The position numbers and the translations under genes are program-made. From Chlamydiota bacterium (GTDB lineage Bacteria > Chlamydiota > Chlamydiia > Chlamydiales > Parachlamydiaceae), in contig JABDGQ010000008.1 of NCBI GenBank assembly GCA_013285965.1, positions 1 to 32,243 of the forward strand: a DNA stretch of 32,243 bases, given 5' to 3'. Shown in pieces: positions 15,547 to 24,206 of this stretch; position 1 is the first letter of the stretch, and every line of letters starts with the position of its first letter. The notes under the pieces were generated by a model. It searched no databases. It saw nothing but the letters and a program-made list of their open reading frames with translations, and was not told where the DNA came from.

Positions 15547-16542
15547 TTAATTAGAAAAAATGTTAATGCAATTTTTGTAAAAATAGCTTTGAGCGTATTG
15601 AAGAAGAGAATATGGCTCTTCATATTTTGAATTCAGTATTTGTTGCCGATATTCTAATAATTTTTGATTTTTAAATAAAAAGCTTAGTAATTGTTTTAAT
15701 TTGTTCACTTGTATGCGCATCGGTATATCAGGGGACATGCTTTTCAAAAACACATCAAAATAACCCATCATTTTTTCTCCCAGAGGAATAAAATCTTCTT
15801 TTGCAAAAAAAGCTTTAATCTGATGAAAAATGAATGGATTAATGACGCTCCCTCGTCCAATCATTAATCCGTCACACTTAGTAGTGTTCAACATCTCCCT
15901 GGCATCTGATACAGTGAGAATATCTCCGTTCCCCACCACCGGTATTTTTAAAAGAGACTTAGCTTCAGCAATAAGCTCCCATTTTGCGGGAGGCCCATAC
16001 CCATCGACTTTTGTTCTTGGGTGAAGGGTGATGTAGCACACACCACTCTCTTGTGCAGCCAGTAAATTTTCTTTGAATAAAGCAGTGTCTTCATATCCAG
16101 AACGCATCTTCACTGTAACCGGTACTGAGACTGCGGCCACAACGGATTTGGCAACTTCATACAAAGTGTTGGGGTCTTTCAATAAGCTTGAACCAGCCCC
16201 TTTTCCCGTAACAGTGTTAGAAGGACAACCACAATTTACATCAATACGTGGTGCCCCTCTTAATACAAGTTCTTGAGCCATAGCGGCCATCAAAATAGTA
16301 TCCGATCCCATGATTTGAGCGGCAAGGGGAACGGGCCATAGTTCGTTTGAACAATAGACTTTACTCAATGATTTAACATGTGCATTTGATGGAACGCGCA
16401 GAAAATCTCTTACCGCTTCATCAAAGCCTCCGATGGTGGCGATTGCTTTACGAAAACAAGTATCACCAACACCTTCCATGGGAGCTAATTGCAGGTATGG
16501 ACAACCATTACCATCTTTGGCAAGCAGCTTATTTGTTAACAT
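15547..16542 (-). CDS. dus: tRNA-dihydrouridine synthase
   Basis: 331 residues. An FMN-dependent enzyme that reduces uridines in tRNA to dihydrouridine using NADPH. The N-terminal LAPMEGVGD is the FMN-binding first strand of the TIM barrel. DVNCGCPSNTV (101-111) carries the catalytic Cys106, and KGAGSSLLKDP, VKMRSGY, LHPRT and GNGDI complete the family pattern. GLMIGRGSVINPFIF binds the FMN phosphate. Length matches bacterial Dus. Which tRNA position it modifies cannot be decided, though the sequence seems closer to DusC-like enzymes. The start ATG overlaps the stop of the upstream methyltransferase by seven bases (ATGTTAA), so translation is probably coupled. Confidence 0.93.
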   Translation of the reverse strand: MLTNKLLAKDGNGCPYLQLAPMEGVGDTCFRKAIATIGGFDEAVRDFLRVPSNAHVKSLSKVYCSNELWPVPLAAQIMGSDTILMAAMAQELVLRGAPRIDVNCGCPSNTVTGKGAGSSLLKDPNTLYEVAKSVVAAVSVPVTVKMRSGYEDTALFKENLLAAQESGVCYITLHPRTKVDGYGPPAKWELIAEAKSLLKIPVVGNGDILTVSDAREMLNTTKCDGLMIGRGSVINPFIFHQIKAFFAKEDFIPLGEKMMGYFDVFLKSMSPDIPMRIQVNKLKQLLSFLFKNQKLLEYRQQILNSKYEEPYSLLQYAQSYFYKNCINIFSN

Positions 16543-17510
16543 TTTGAAATTTTCCAGCAGCGATGAATTTTTTGATTGTGATAATCAAGTGGGATTGTTT
16601 TTTTAGAAATATCGACAATGGCACATCTATCAAACAAATTTTTATCAAAATTAAAGTGTCTGGAATTAGTGCTAAAAATAAGTACCCCATTTTCCGATAA
16701 AAGATTTAGCGCTTTGGAAATTAAAAAATAGTAATCTTCTTGAATATCAAACATTTGATTCATTTTTTTGGAACGCGATATAGTGGGAGGATCGATTATT
16801 ATGACATCATAAGTAGCACGTTCTTCTTCAAGAAAACGTAGGCAATCTTCCCTGATGATTACATTATTTGTAAGAGGAAGGTTATTTAATAGAAAATTTT
16901 CCATCCCCCATTTGCAGTAAGTATTTGAAAGATCAACACTTTTGGTAAAAACGGCGCCAGCAGCGGCAGCATGCACGCTAAATGAACAGGTATAAGCAAA
17001 AAGATTTAGTAATCGTTTTCCTTTAGCAATAGTTGCAACCATGCGACGCGTTTCTCGATGATCAAGAAAAAGGCCACTATCTAAATAATCGTTTAAATTT
17101 ACTCTGAAGTGTAATCCATACTCACATACAGAAAAAAAATCTGCAGATGTATCAATTTTTTCATACTGCTCCACTTTTTCTCTTTTTATTCTTGTCTTAG
17201 AGAAAATCAATTCAGGAGTAGCACAAAAGAGGGTTGAAAGTGCCATTAACACTTCATCATAAAGATCTTGCCGAGGCAGATCATTTTCTCTGTTTTCAGT
17301 AAAATAGTGTACGCAAAAACGGCCATTATAAAAATCAACAGCTAAAGGGTATTCTTTGATATCTTTATCATAGATGCGAAAGCAATTGGTATTAGTCCGT
17401 TTACCCCATTTTCTTAGATGGCGGTAATTTTTCCGTATCCGATTTTGAAGGGGAGAGTCTTTGTTTTCATGGTCTGAAATAAGTGGCAAAAACAATTCTG
17501 AAGGGCTCAA
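16536..17510 (-). CDS. rlmK: RlmK-like 23S rRNA guanine-N7 methyltransferase
   Basis: 324 residues, class I SAM-dependent methyltransferase. NRIRKNYRHLRKWGKRTNTN (23-42) and FRIYDKDIKEYPLAVD (44-59) are characteristic of RlmK, the C-terminal half of the E. coli RlmKL fusion, which makes m7G2069 in 23S rRNA. SAM-binding motif I is LLNLFAYTCSFSVHAAAAGA (167-186), the acidic loop is SVDLSNTY (191-198), and the catalytic-site motif is DPPTISRSKKM (240-250). The THUMP/RlmL half is absent, so this is a stand-alone RlmK. No ATG exists at the N-terminus. TTG at 17508-17510 with GAGGT five bases upstream is the best start. It lies in an operon with the dihydrouridine synthase downstream. Confidence 0.85.
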   Translation of the reverse strand: MSPSELFLPLISDHENKDSPLQNRIRKNYRHLRKWGKRTNTNCFRIYDKDIKEYPLAVDFYNGRFCVHYFTENRENDLPRQDLYDEVLMALSTLFCATPELIFSKTRIKREKVEQYEKIDTSADFFSVCEYGLHFRVNLNDYLDSGLFLDHRETRRMVATIAKGKRLLNLFAYTCSFSVHAAAAGAVFTKSVDLSNTYCKWGMENFLLNNLPLTNNVIIREDCLRFLEEERATYDVIIIDPPTISRSKKMNQMFDIQEDYYFLISKALNLLSENGVLIFSTNSRHFNFDKNLFDRCAIVDISKKTIPLDYHNQKIHRCWKISKC

Positions 17511-17540
17511 TTGACCTCAAAAATTAATGATCTTTTATAT

Positions 17541-17704
17541 TAGACTTCTTTCGAAATTACATTTATTTGTTAAAATTGTCTTTTTTGGCATCTTTAATCC
17601 CAAATTTTTCGGGCCTAGTTGCCAATATGCTCTTAAAATTTGGAATCAAATCTGCTCAAAAAACATCAATTTTTCCAAAAAAAGCTAGTTTCCAAAGAAG
17701 CCTA
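17541..17704 (-). repeat. MITE-like palindromic repeat, copy C (complete, inverted)
   Basis: 164 bp running from TAGACTTCTTTCGAAA to TTTCCAAAGAAGCCTA, in the opposite orientation to copy B. It has the same internal arms (CCCAAATTTTTCGGGCC... and AAAATTTGGAATCAAA) and the same GTTGCCAATATG loop. It lies between the divergently transcribed rlmK-like and DUF4019 genes, 30 bases upstream of the former. Confidence 0.85.
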
Positions 17705-17942
17705 TTATTGCTTTATAACGTCAGTTAGGCTTCTAACAAACTTGAATCAAGCTCCTTATGAATTGACGATAAGAGATAAATAATGACATAAAAAAGTGAT
17801 AATTTCAAGCGATCTTAAAAGATATTTTAAAAAGATCTTATAATTGTATGAAAAAACTTTTGCTCAAAGATTAGAGAAAATGATAATCTGAGCTTTTATA
17901 CCAGGTTATAAGTATCAGATTTTTAATTAAGGAAAACTGATT
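17705..17942 (+). promoter_or_regulatory. Upstream region of the DUF4019/CPAF-like cluster
   Basis: A TATAAT box lies at 17839-17844 (CTTATAATTG), about 100 bases before the start at 17943. A GATCTT...AAGATC inverted pair lies just upstream (17813-17838). No convincing -35 and no gene. The ribosome-binding site is AAGGAAA about nine bases before the ATG. Confidence 0.35.
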
Positions 17943-18443
17943 ATGAAATTTTTTGCGTTAATTTTAACATACCTCACCCTCTATAATGTCTGCCAAGCTC
18001 AATCGCCCAATAATCAAACAGAAGATAATCAAAATGAAAATAAATATTTGAATGCCATTTTTTTGCTAGAAGTTAATCAAGCTGGTAGTCGGTTTGTCGC
18101 TAATTTAGATGAGCAAAAATACAGTGATTGTTGGCTTGCTGGCGATCCATTATTCCATCGTGCCATATCGGAAGAAGAGTGGGCGGTAGCATTAAAATCT
18201 TGCCGTAAAAAAGTAGGTTATAATCAAGGACGTACTTTATCTAAAATCGTGGCTTATCAAAATCCTCCTGCAATGCCAGAAGGTCAGTATATGTTATTGA
18301 AATATCAGTCTGTTTTCACAAATAATCCTCGTTGTCAGGAAATTTTAACTATGCGCAAAGTAGCAGGTTGGCCATGGTGTGTAGTAGGCTATCACTTAAG
18401 CGATCAAAAAAGTGGCCTCACAGGCACTAGTGCAAAATTATAA
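17943..18443 (+). CDS. Secreted DUF4019-family protein
   Basis: 166 residues with a signal peptide (MKFFALILTYLTLYNVCQAQ, cleavage near residue 20), so it is probably periplasmic or further exported. The mature part has the DUF4019 pattern: a Trp/Asp-rich start (YSDCWLAGDPLFHRA), LKSCRKKVGYNQGRTLSKI, PAMPEGQYMLLKYQSVF, and the end 'W-WCVVGYHLSDQK'. The family has no known function. Four or more Cys residues suggest disulfides. It ends immediately before the CPAF-like gene, with an alternative ATG directly after its stop. The two are almost certainly co-transcribed, and it might be an accessory or inhibitor of the protease. Confidence 0.8.
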   Translation: MKFFALILTYLTLYNVCQAQSPNNQTEDNQNENKYLNAIFLLEVNQAGSRFVANLDEQKYSDCWLAGDPLFHRAISEEEWAVALKSCRKKVGYNQGRTLSKIVAYQNPPAMPEGQYMLLKYQSVFTNNPRCQEILTMRKVAGWPWCVVGYHLSDQKSGLTGTSAKL

Positions 18444-18473
18444 ATGCAAAGTTTTGTTAAGGACAAACCTCTC

Positions 18474-20255
18474 ATGTATAGCTTAAAAATAGCGGTATTT
18501 TATTTTTTTGTTTCTGCTCCTTTTTTAATGGCTGATGAGGATCTGAAGAAGCAGCAGATGATTGAAGATCTGCAAGTCATCAAACACCATTTTGAGGTAG
18601 GTTATGCTCCTTGTCAGTGGAAAGATGAAAGTTTTGGGTGGTCCCTTGAGCGATCTTGCCAAGAAGCAAAAGAGAAAATTCTAAATACCCCACGCATATC
18701 GACTAAGCAATTTCAAATTATTTTAAAAAATTTTGTACAAACCATGCAAGACTATCATGTGGGGATAAATTTTATATCGACTGAAAAAGCTGTCTTACCA
18801 TTTCAAGTAAAAGGAGCTGCTAACAGATATTTTATCACCTGGGTAGACCAATACAAACTGCCTAATATTGAAGTGGGGGATGAATTAATAGAATTTAATA
18901 ATGAACCTATTGCTGCAGTCATTGCTGCTTTAAAAAAGGAACATGGTCGCCAAACAAACGATTTAACTGATCAAGCCTTAGCAGAAATAAGTCTAACTGA
19001 GCGAAAAGGTAGTTTAGGTGAAATTGTCCCAAAGGGGGCTGTTACAATTAAAATATTACCCAAGCAAAATAACTATTTTAAAGCGCAGACCCATCAATTA
19101 ATTTGGTCTTATCAGGCTGAGAGTATTAATAATCCGCTTGATTATAATCTTTGCAAACTCTCTTGTACTAAAAATAAAGTGCTAGCTGATTATAAATTGA
19201 CAATGGCACCACTTTGTCGTATTGATAATAGTCATAAAAGCGCCCTTAACCCGCTATGTGACGGCAACCTTGGTGCTAGTAAAGGATTTTTGCCTGATTT
19301 AGGAGTTATATTATGGAAAAATGGCCAAAATAAGCAACTTGTTGCTAAATCAGGTGCTTTAAAAGCAAGCATAGACTGGCACGCTTATATATATAATCAT
19401 CCTAGTATAGGTCCTGTAGGGTACATACGGATACCACATTATGACATTAATGAATTTGATGTAGAAGAGTTTGGTAAAATCGTTTCTTATATGGAAGGAA
19501 ACACTCATGCTTTAATAATCGACCAAACTAACAATTTTGGTGGTTTTTTAAACTTTCAATATGAAATAGCATCAATTTTGGCAACTAAGCCATTACTAAC
19601 GCCCCATCATCAACTTAAAATCACTCAAAAAGAAGTTTACAATGCCTATAGAGAATTAGATATTATTAAATTTTTTGAGTATCAATCTGCTCCAGCTGAT
19701 ATGGATTGGGATGAAGAAAATTATGCAAAGGAAAATTCAAAACACAAGATAGCCGAAATAGCCGAAGGCTATCGTCGACTTTTATTTTTAAAAAATTACA
19801 ACGAATCGATTATAGAAGATTGGAATGCAGGACAAGTATTGACACGCCCTACACCATTATTAGGTGTCGATATGATCCATCCACATGCCAGGCATCATTA
19901 TCGCAAACCAAAAATATTATTAATCAATGAAATGTGTTTTTCCGGTGCTGATATAATGGCTGCCATGTTGCAAGATAGTAATACTGATGGCAACATGGAA
20001 GCATTATTATTTGGTACTCGAACGGCCGGAGCAGGTGGTTTTGTTAAAACCTTTGAATTTCCTAATAGGCATGGTATTAAGTTTTGCTCTTATACAGCAT
20101 CGCTGGCACACCGTGCAAATAGTATGAAAATCGAAAATGTCGGTGTTAGCCCCGATCTTGAGTATGCGATCTCCATAGCAGATTTACAAAATGATTATGA
20201 AGAATATGTGACTGTATTAAATAAAGTTATAGAAGCATGGTTACAGGTTAATTGA
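18474..20255 (+). CDS. CPAF-like secreted serine protease (S41 family)
   Basis: 593 residues from the chosen ATG (18474), which has AAGGA ten bases upstream and gives a clean signal peptide ending FLMA. An in-frame ATG at 18444 would add ten residues but lacks a ribosome-binding site. It aligns along its length with Chlamydia CPAF, the protease released into the host cytosol. Shared blocks are YAP-WK---GW, QDYHVGINF (His95, CPAF His105), VGDELIE, SKGFLPDLGVILW, YIRIP, HALIIDQTNN-GG, IHPHAR--Y-KP, INEMCFSGADIM (Ser490, CPAF Ser499), FGTRTAGAGGFV, FPNRHGIK and IENVGVSPD (Glu554, CPAF Glu558). All three catalytic residues are present, so it should be active. Gene order with DUF4019 and an antiporter is notable. 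Confidence 0.92.
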   Translation: MYSLKIAVFYFFVSAPFLMADEDLKKQQMIEDLQVIKHHFEVGYAPCQWKDESFGWSLERSCQEAKEKILNTPRISTKQFQIILKNFVQTMQDYHVGINFISTEKAVLPFQVKGAANRYFITWVDQYKLPNIEVGDELIEFNNEPIAAVIAALKKEHGRQTNDLTDQALAEISLTERKGSLGEIVPKGAVTIKILPKQNNYFKAQTHQLIWSYQAESINNPLDYNLCKLSCTKNKVLADYKLTMAPLCRIDNSHKSALNPLCDGNLGASKGFLPDLGVILWKNGQNKQLVAKSGALKASIDWHAYIYNHPSIGPVGYIRIPHYDINEFDVEEFGKIVSYMEGNTHALIIDQTNNFGGFLNFQYEIASILATKPLLTPHHQLKITQKEVYNAYRELDIIKFFEYQSAPADMDWDEENYAKENSKHKIAEIAEGYRRLLFLKNYNESIIEDWNAGQVLTRPTPLLGVDMIHPHARHHYRKPKILLINEMCFSGADIMAAMLQDSNTDGNMEALLFGTRTAGAGGFVKTFEFPNRHGIKFCSYTASLAHRANSMKIENVGVSPDLEYAISIADLQNDYEEYVTVLNKVIEAWLQVN

Positions 20256-22273
20256 TGGAATTTTTTGTATTAAAAGATTTGCTAATCATCCTTATAATAG
20301 CCATTGCTATATTGCTTGTAGGGCATCGCCTACATCTACCGCCAATTGTGGGATTTCTTTTGACTGGCATATTAGCAGGACCGCATGGTTTTGCCTTAAT
20401 TGGCAAAACTGGAGATGTGGAGATGTTAGCTGAAATAGGCATTATTTTATTGCTATTTGGCATTGGTATGGAGTTTTCAATAAAAAAATTAATCAAAATT
20501 AAACGACTATTTTTATATGGCGGAGCACTACAAGTTGGTGTGACAATTTTATTAACCTTTATTGTGGTGCTTGTGAGCGGTCTGCTATGGCGCCAAGCAC
20601 TGTTTTTAGGTTGTTTATTATGCATGAGTAGTACTGCAATTGTAATGAGTATTTTGGATGAAAAATCAGAGTCAGCTACCCCCTATGGTAAGGTATCAAT
20701 AGCTATATTAATTTTTCAAGATATGGTAGCTATTCCTATGATTTTGTTGTTGCCATTATTACAAGCTGATGACTCCACATCATCTTCGACAGTTGGGCTA
20801 TTGCTACCGTTGTTAAAGGGTGTTGTCATTGTGGCGTTTGTTTTTATCAGTGCGCAACGTTTTGTCCCAAGACTATTGTTATTGGTTGCCAGAACCAAGA
20901 ATAAAGAGCTTTTTCTTTTGACCATGATTGCTTTATGTTTTGGCGTAGCTTGGTTTACAGCAAGCCTTGGCTTATCTTTGAGTATTGGGGCTTTTTTAGC
21001 AGGCTTGGTGATTTCTGAATCTGAATATAGCAATGAAGCCATTACAAACATTTTCCCTTTTCAAGCATTATTTATCAGTGTTTTTTTTATTTCTATTGGC
21101 ATGCTAGTCGATATGCATTTTGTATGGCAGCATAAGTTTGTAATTATAGGATTAGCCGCTGTTGTATTAGCAATCAAAGTATTAGGTGGTATGTTAACCA
21201 CTGGGCTATTAAATTTACCGTTGCGTACCATGATCTTAATAAGTTTCGCTTTATGTCAGATTGGTGAATTTTCTTTTGTTTTAGCCAAAACTGGTGTTAA
21301 TTATAGTTTGTGGTCTGGTTTTGAATATCAACTATTTTTAGCAGTGGCCTTATTGACAATGGGGTTTAGTCCATTATTAATCAATATAGCGCCTGCCTTT
21401 AGCACTTGGTTAACCGATTTGACATTTATTAAAAAATATTCTACGCAACGTGCTACTAAGAGCTCCACTTTGACAGACTCTAAGGCGGTGCTGGAAAAAC
21501 ATGTTATTATTGTGGGTTTTGGCGTGAGCGGCCGCAACTTAGCACGCTCTTGTAAGCATGCTGGAATTCCTTATATTATTTTAGAAATAAATCCGGATAT
21601 CGTTAAACAACAAAAAATACAAGGGGAGCCGATCCAATTTGGCGACGCTACAAATCTTGCCATCTTAGAGCATGCCCATCTAGCGCAAGCCAAAGCATTG
21701 GCAGTTTTGGTTAATGACACCTGGGCTGCTGGACGTATTGTTAAAATTGCCAGGAGGAATAATCCGGCATTATACATTATTGCACGCGCAAGATATATGC
21801 ATGATATAACAGCGATGAGCACTTTGGGAGCAGATGAAGCGATTCCCGATGAGTTTGGTACCTCGATAGAAATCTTCTCGCGTGTGCTACGACAGTATCA
21901 CATCCCTAACGAGGACATTCTAAATTTAATTAGCGACATTCGCGCTGATGGCTATGAATTATTGCGTAATCAAAAGCCTATATCCACTAAACTTTCTGAG
22001 ATTAAACTAAACTTAGAACATATTTCAATAAGCTCTTTTCGCATTCACAGTAACTCAACATTAGCAGGCAAAATGCTCTGCCAATCAGAATTGCGCAGTC
22101 ATCATGGCCTAACCGTCTTATTAATCAAGCGAGGTCAGCAAATAATTTCTAACCTAGCCCCTGAAACCATTTTGATGCCTGAAGATATTTTGATAGTGAT
22201 AGGGGAGACTATTAATACTAAACAAACTGCCGATATTTTCGGAAATATGGAACAACTAATTCCAGTCACTTGA
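20255..22273 (+). CDS. KefB/YbaL-type cation:proton antiporter (CPA2)
   Basis: 672 residues from ATG 20255. An upstream in-frame TTG exists, but the ATG overlaps the protease stop as TGATG, pointing to coupled translation. Residues 1-385 hold about twelve membrane segments with family motifs (LLVGHRLHLPPIVGFLLTGI, GIGMEFS, LGLSLSIGAFLAGLVISES). A cytoplasmic RCK/TrkA-N domain begins near 415 (HVIIVGFGVSGRNLARS, with Glu ending the second strand, which suggests NAD(H) binding). A TrkA-C domain lies at about 590-670. The family exchanges K+ or Na+ for H+ at the inner membrane. YbaL and KefB both fit, and the sequence does not decide between them. Confidence 0.92.
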   Translation: MEFFVLKDLLIILIIAIAILLVGHRLHLPPIVGFLLTGILAGPHGFALIGKTGDVEMLAEIGIILLLFGIGMEFSIKKLIKIKRLFLYGGALQVGVTILLTFIVVLVSGLLWRQALFLGCLLCMSSTAIVMSILDEKSESATPYGKVSIAILIFQDMVAIPMILLLPLLQADDSTSSSTVGLLLPLLKGVVIVAFVFISAQRFVPRLLLLVARTKNKELFLLTMIALCFGVAWFTASLGLSLSIGAFLAGLVISESEYSNEAITNIFPFQALFISVFFISIGMLVDMHFVWQHKFVIIGLAAVVLAIKVLGGMLTTGLLNLPLRTMILISFALCQIGEFSFVLAKTGVNYSLWSGFEYQLFLAVALLTMGFSPLLINIAPAFSTWLTDLTFIKKYSTQRATKSSTLTDSKAVLEKHVIIVGFGVSGRNLARSCKHAGIPYIILEINPDIVKQQKIQGEPIQFGDATNLAILEHAHLAQAKALAVLVNDTWAAGRIVKIARRNNPALYIIARARYMHDITAMSTLGADEAIPDEFGTSIEIFSRVLRQYHIPNEDILNLISDIRADGYELLRNQKPISTKLSEIKLNLEHISISSFRIHSNSTLAGKMLCQSELRSHHGLTVLLIKRGQQIISNLAPETILMPEDILIVIGETINTKQTADIFGNMEQLIPVT

Positions 22274-22284
22274 TTCCATTATAT

Positions 22285-22298
22285 TTCTTTCGAAAGAA
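22285..22298. repeat. Palindrome TTCTTTCGAAAGAA
   Basis: A 14-base perfect palindrome equal to the inner part of the MITE terminus joined to its inverse. It lies between the antiporter stop and the next ribosome-binding site. It could be a collapsed MITE remnant or a weak hairpin. Confidence 0.45.
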
Positions 22299-22327
22299 TT
22301 CTATTATTTAAGGAGGTTAAAAATAAT

Positions 22328-22861
22328 ATGTTATTTTTGAAGTGGATTGCTGTGTGGGTAGATCGCCTTTGTGTCCTTATTGGTGCCTTTGTTGGTAGTC
22401 AAATACCTGCTTTCATGCAACAATACAGCCAACGATTAGCAGGTCATATTGCAGAATTAAATTACACGCTATTGCAAATCAAGAATATGGCCCAATTCTC
22501 AAATAAAAGTGTCGATGGCTATGTACAAAAATTTTTAATGAGCAGTGATGCCGATTTTGTAATGCATGGTAAATTTATGCAAAGCTTGCAACTGCGCTGG
22601 GAAACTTTTTCACATGCTTATAATAGCCTTACTCAGAGTTCTGTATGGTTAAAGGCATATGTTTTTATAAACGAACTGCAGTCTGATATTGCCTATGCGA
22701 CACTGTCAACGTTTCAACCAAGTATGATATTTAATCTTGAAAGTTTAGCCTATGCTCTTTTTGGTATTGTGTTGGCTTTGACCATTTATAAAACACTTTT
22801 AAAAATCTTTCAAATTATGTTTAGGAAATTTTTTCGCAAACCAATCTTGCAAAAAAATTAA
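22328..22861 (+). CDS. DUF2937-family inner-membrane protein
   Basis: 177 residues. The N-terminal hydrophobic segment with 'GAFVGSQIPAFMQQYSQRL' followed by AGHIAELNYTL is typical of DUF2937. A second membrane segment lies at about 140-162 (LAYALFGIVLALTIYKTLL), with a basic tail (RKFFRKPILQKN) predicted to be cytoplasmic. No function is known for the family. A strong AAGGAGG lies 11 bases before the ATG. It is 54 bases downstream of the antiporter and may share its transcript. It converges on oxdC with only three bases between stops and no terminator hairpin in that gap. Confidence 0.75.
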   Translation: MLFLKWIAVWVDRLCVLIGAFVGSQIPAFMQQYSQRLAGHIAELNYTLLQIKNMAQFSNKSVDGYVQKFLMSSDADFVMHGKFMQSLQLRWETFSHAYNSLTQSSVWLKAYVFINELQSDIAYATLSTFQPSMIFNLESLAYALFGIVLALTIYKTLLKIFQIMFRKFFRKPILQKN

Positions 22862-22864
22862 ATT

Positions 22865-24010
22865 CTATTCCTTTCCAACAATAGGTAAATTGTGTGGCAC
22901 AATCTTTTTTAGCACTGTTTCATCTATATGTAAATGTGATCGTACAAGTTCATGCGGTGTAAAGGCCAGCCATTGCGCAAGTGGAATATCCTCGTACTTT
23001 GCGCTGCGAAACATCTCAAGGCACCAAAGTGTTGTTTTTCCAGTGTTTTCTATATAGTGAGGCATGGCACGTGGTACTGAACCTACATCGCCAGCTTGAT
23101 AGTCAAAAGTCTGTGCGGCGGCACTTGAGGCAAAGACTGTCATACGTGCTTGTCCTGCAATGTAATACTGCCATTCATCTGCATTAGGGTGCCAATGCAA
23201 CTCGCGCATACCACCAGGCTTGATCTCAAGTAAGGCCGCGGCAATCGTTTTGGAAGCAGGAAAATTGGTTGAATCCAATATACGTACGCTACCAAAGGGC
23301 ATACGCATTGGCTCCATTTTAATCATCTGATGACTAAATGATTCTACTACCGTCCCTAAGCCTATCGGGTGATCTTTATTCAAAGGGCCAGGCAGTGTTG
23401 ATTTAAAAATGTAACGCTCTTCTTTGGGGAGATGTTCAAATGCGCTTTCGGCAACGTTAAAATTCTTTGAAAGTATTGATTTTGGAATGTGTGCTAACCA
23501 ATCAGTCAACAGAAAAGTCTCATTTTCATTAAAGTTTCCATCATCAAAAACCAATAGAAACTCGCAACCATCTGGCCCTAGTCCCTGAATTGAATGAGGA
23601 ATGCCAGCTGGAAAATACCAACCCTCTCCTTCCCAAACATCGTCCTGAAAAGTATGTAAATTTTGATCCACTAGTGTAATGCGTGCACCGCCCTTAATCA
23701 TATAGGCCCATTCACCTTCTTTATGCCAATGCATTTCTCTTATCGAACCAGCAGTAAGGCGCATATTAACACCAGCCATAGTGGTGGCAGAGGGCAGCTC
23801 ACGCACAGTAGTTTGTCGTGCCCAACCACCTTCGGAAACACGATTGTAGCTATCGCAAAAAGACCAACGTAAGTTTGGTAGTGTTCCATGATCTGTTGGT
23901 GGGGGTAGTACTCTATCAGGACCTTCTGCTTCACGTGCCGGGTTAGTGGGTCCCATTACAGATGCGCCTTCACTACCTCGTATTGGTTCGTAAGGATCAG
24001 ATTTAGTCAT
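22865..24010 (-). CDS. oxdC: Oxalate decarboxylase (bicupin)
   Basis: 381 residues, two cupin domains, no signal peptide, so cytoplasmic. It converts oxalate to formate and CO2, consuming a proton. Mn site 1 is HWHKEGE (His94, His96, Glu100) plus His139. Mn site 2 is HWHPNADE (His272, His274, Glu279) plus His318. The active-site lid reads FNENET (160-165), keeping Glu162, the residue that in Bacillus OxdC separates decarboxylases from oxalate oxidases. The rest of the lid differs from Bacillus SENS. Similarity to Firmicute and other soil-bacterial OxdC is high throughout, for instance FPAGIPHSIQGLG and CEFLLVFDDGNF. Acquisition by transfer is likely. Confidence 0.95.
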   Translation of the reverse strand: MTKSDPYEPIRGSEGASVMGPTNPAREAEGPDRVLPPPTDHGTLPNLRWSFCDSYNRVSEGGWARQTTVRELPSATTMAGVNMRLTAGSIREMHWHKEGEWAYMIKGGARITLVDQNLHTFQDDVWEGEGWYFPAGIPHSIQGLGPDGCEFLLVFDDGNFNENETFLLTDWLAHIPKSILSKNFNVAESAFEHLPKEERYIFKSTLPGPLNKDHPIGLGTVVESFSHQMIKMEPMRMPFGSVRILDSTNFPASKTIAAALLEIKPGGMRELHWHPNADEWQYYIAGQARMTVFASSAAAQTFDYQAGDVGSVPRAMPHYIENTGKTTLWCLEMFRSAKYEDIPLAQWLAFTPHELVRSHLHIDETVLKKIVPHNLPIVGKE

Positions 24011-24154
24011 GCTTACATCTCGTCTAAATTTTTGTAATCTTAAAAAACGAAAAGATTATTTTTTAATAACTTCATCTATAGCTATGTACTATCAAAAAAT
24101 ATAAATCAATCTGATTGTTGCCCCTCTAATTAATAAAAGCATCTATAGCATTAG

Positions 24155-24200
24155 CTGCAATGGGTTTAAAGTTAAACCCATTGCAGTTTTTTATTTTTTA
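24155..24200 (+). terminator. Rho-independent terminator facing the plus strand
   Basis: There is a perfect 15-bp stem: CTGCAATGGGTTTAA (24155-24169) pairs with TTAAACCCATTGCAG (24172-24186). TTTTTTATTTTTTATTTT follows. The T-run is on the plus strand, although both neighbouring genes are on the minus strand. On the minus strand the stem is preceded by the A-run and is not followed by U's, so it would work poorly for the gene ending at 24207. Confidence 0.7.
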
Positions 24201-24206
24201 TTTTAA

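Noticed and set aside
18444-18473. Upstream ATG as start of the CPAF-like protease
   Set aside because: No ribosome-binding site precedes it, and it would place charged residues before the signal peptide; ATG 18474 has AAGGA at good spacing.
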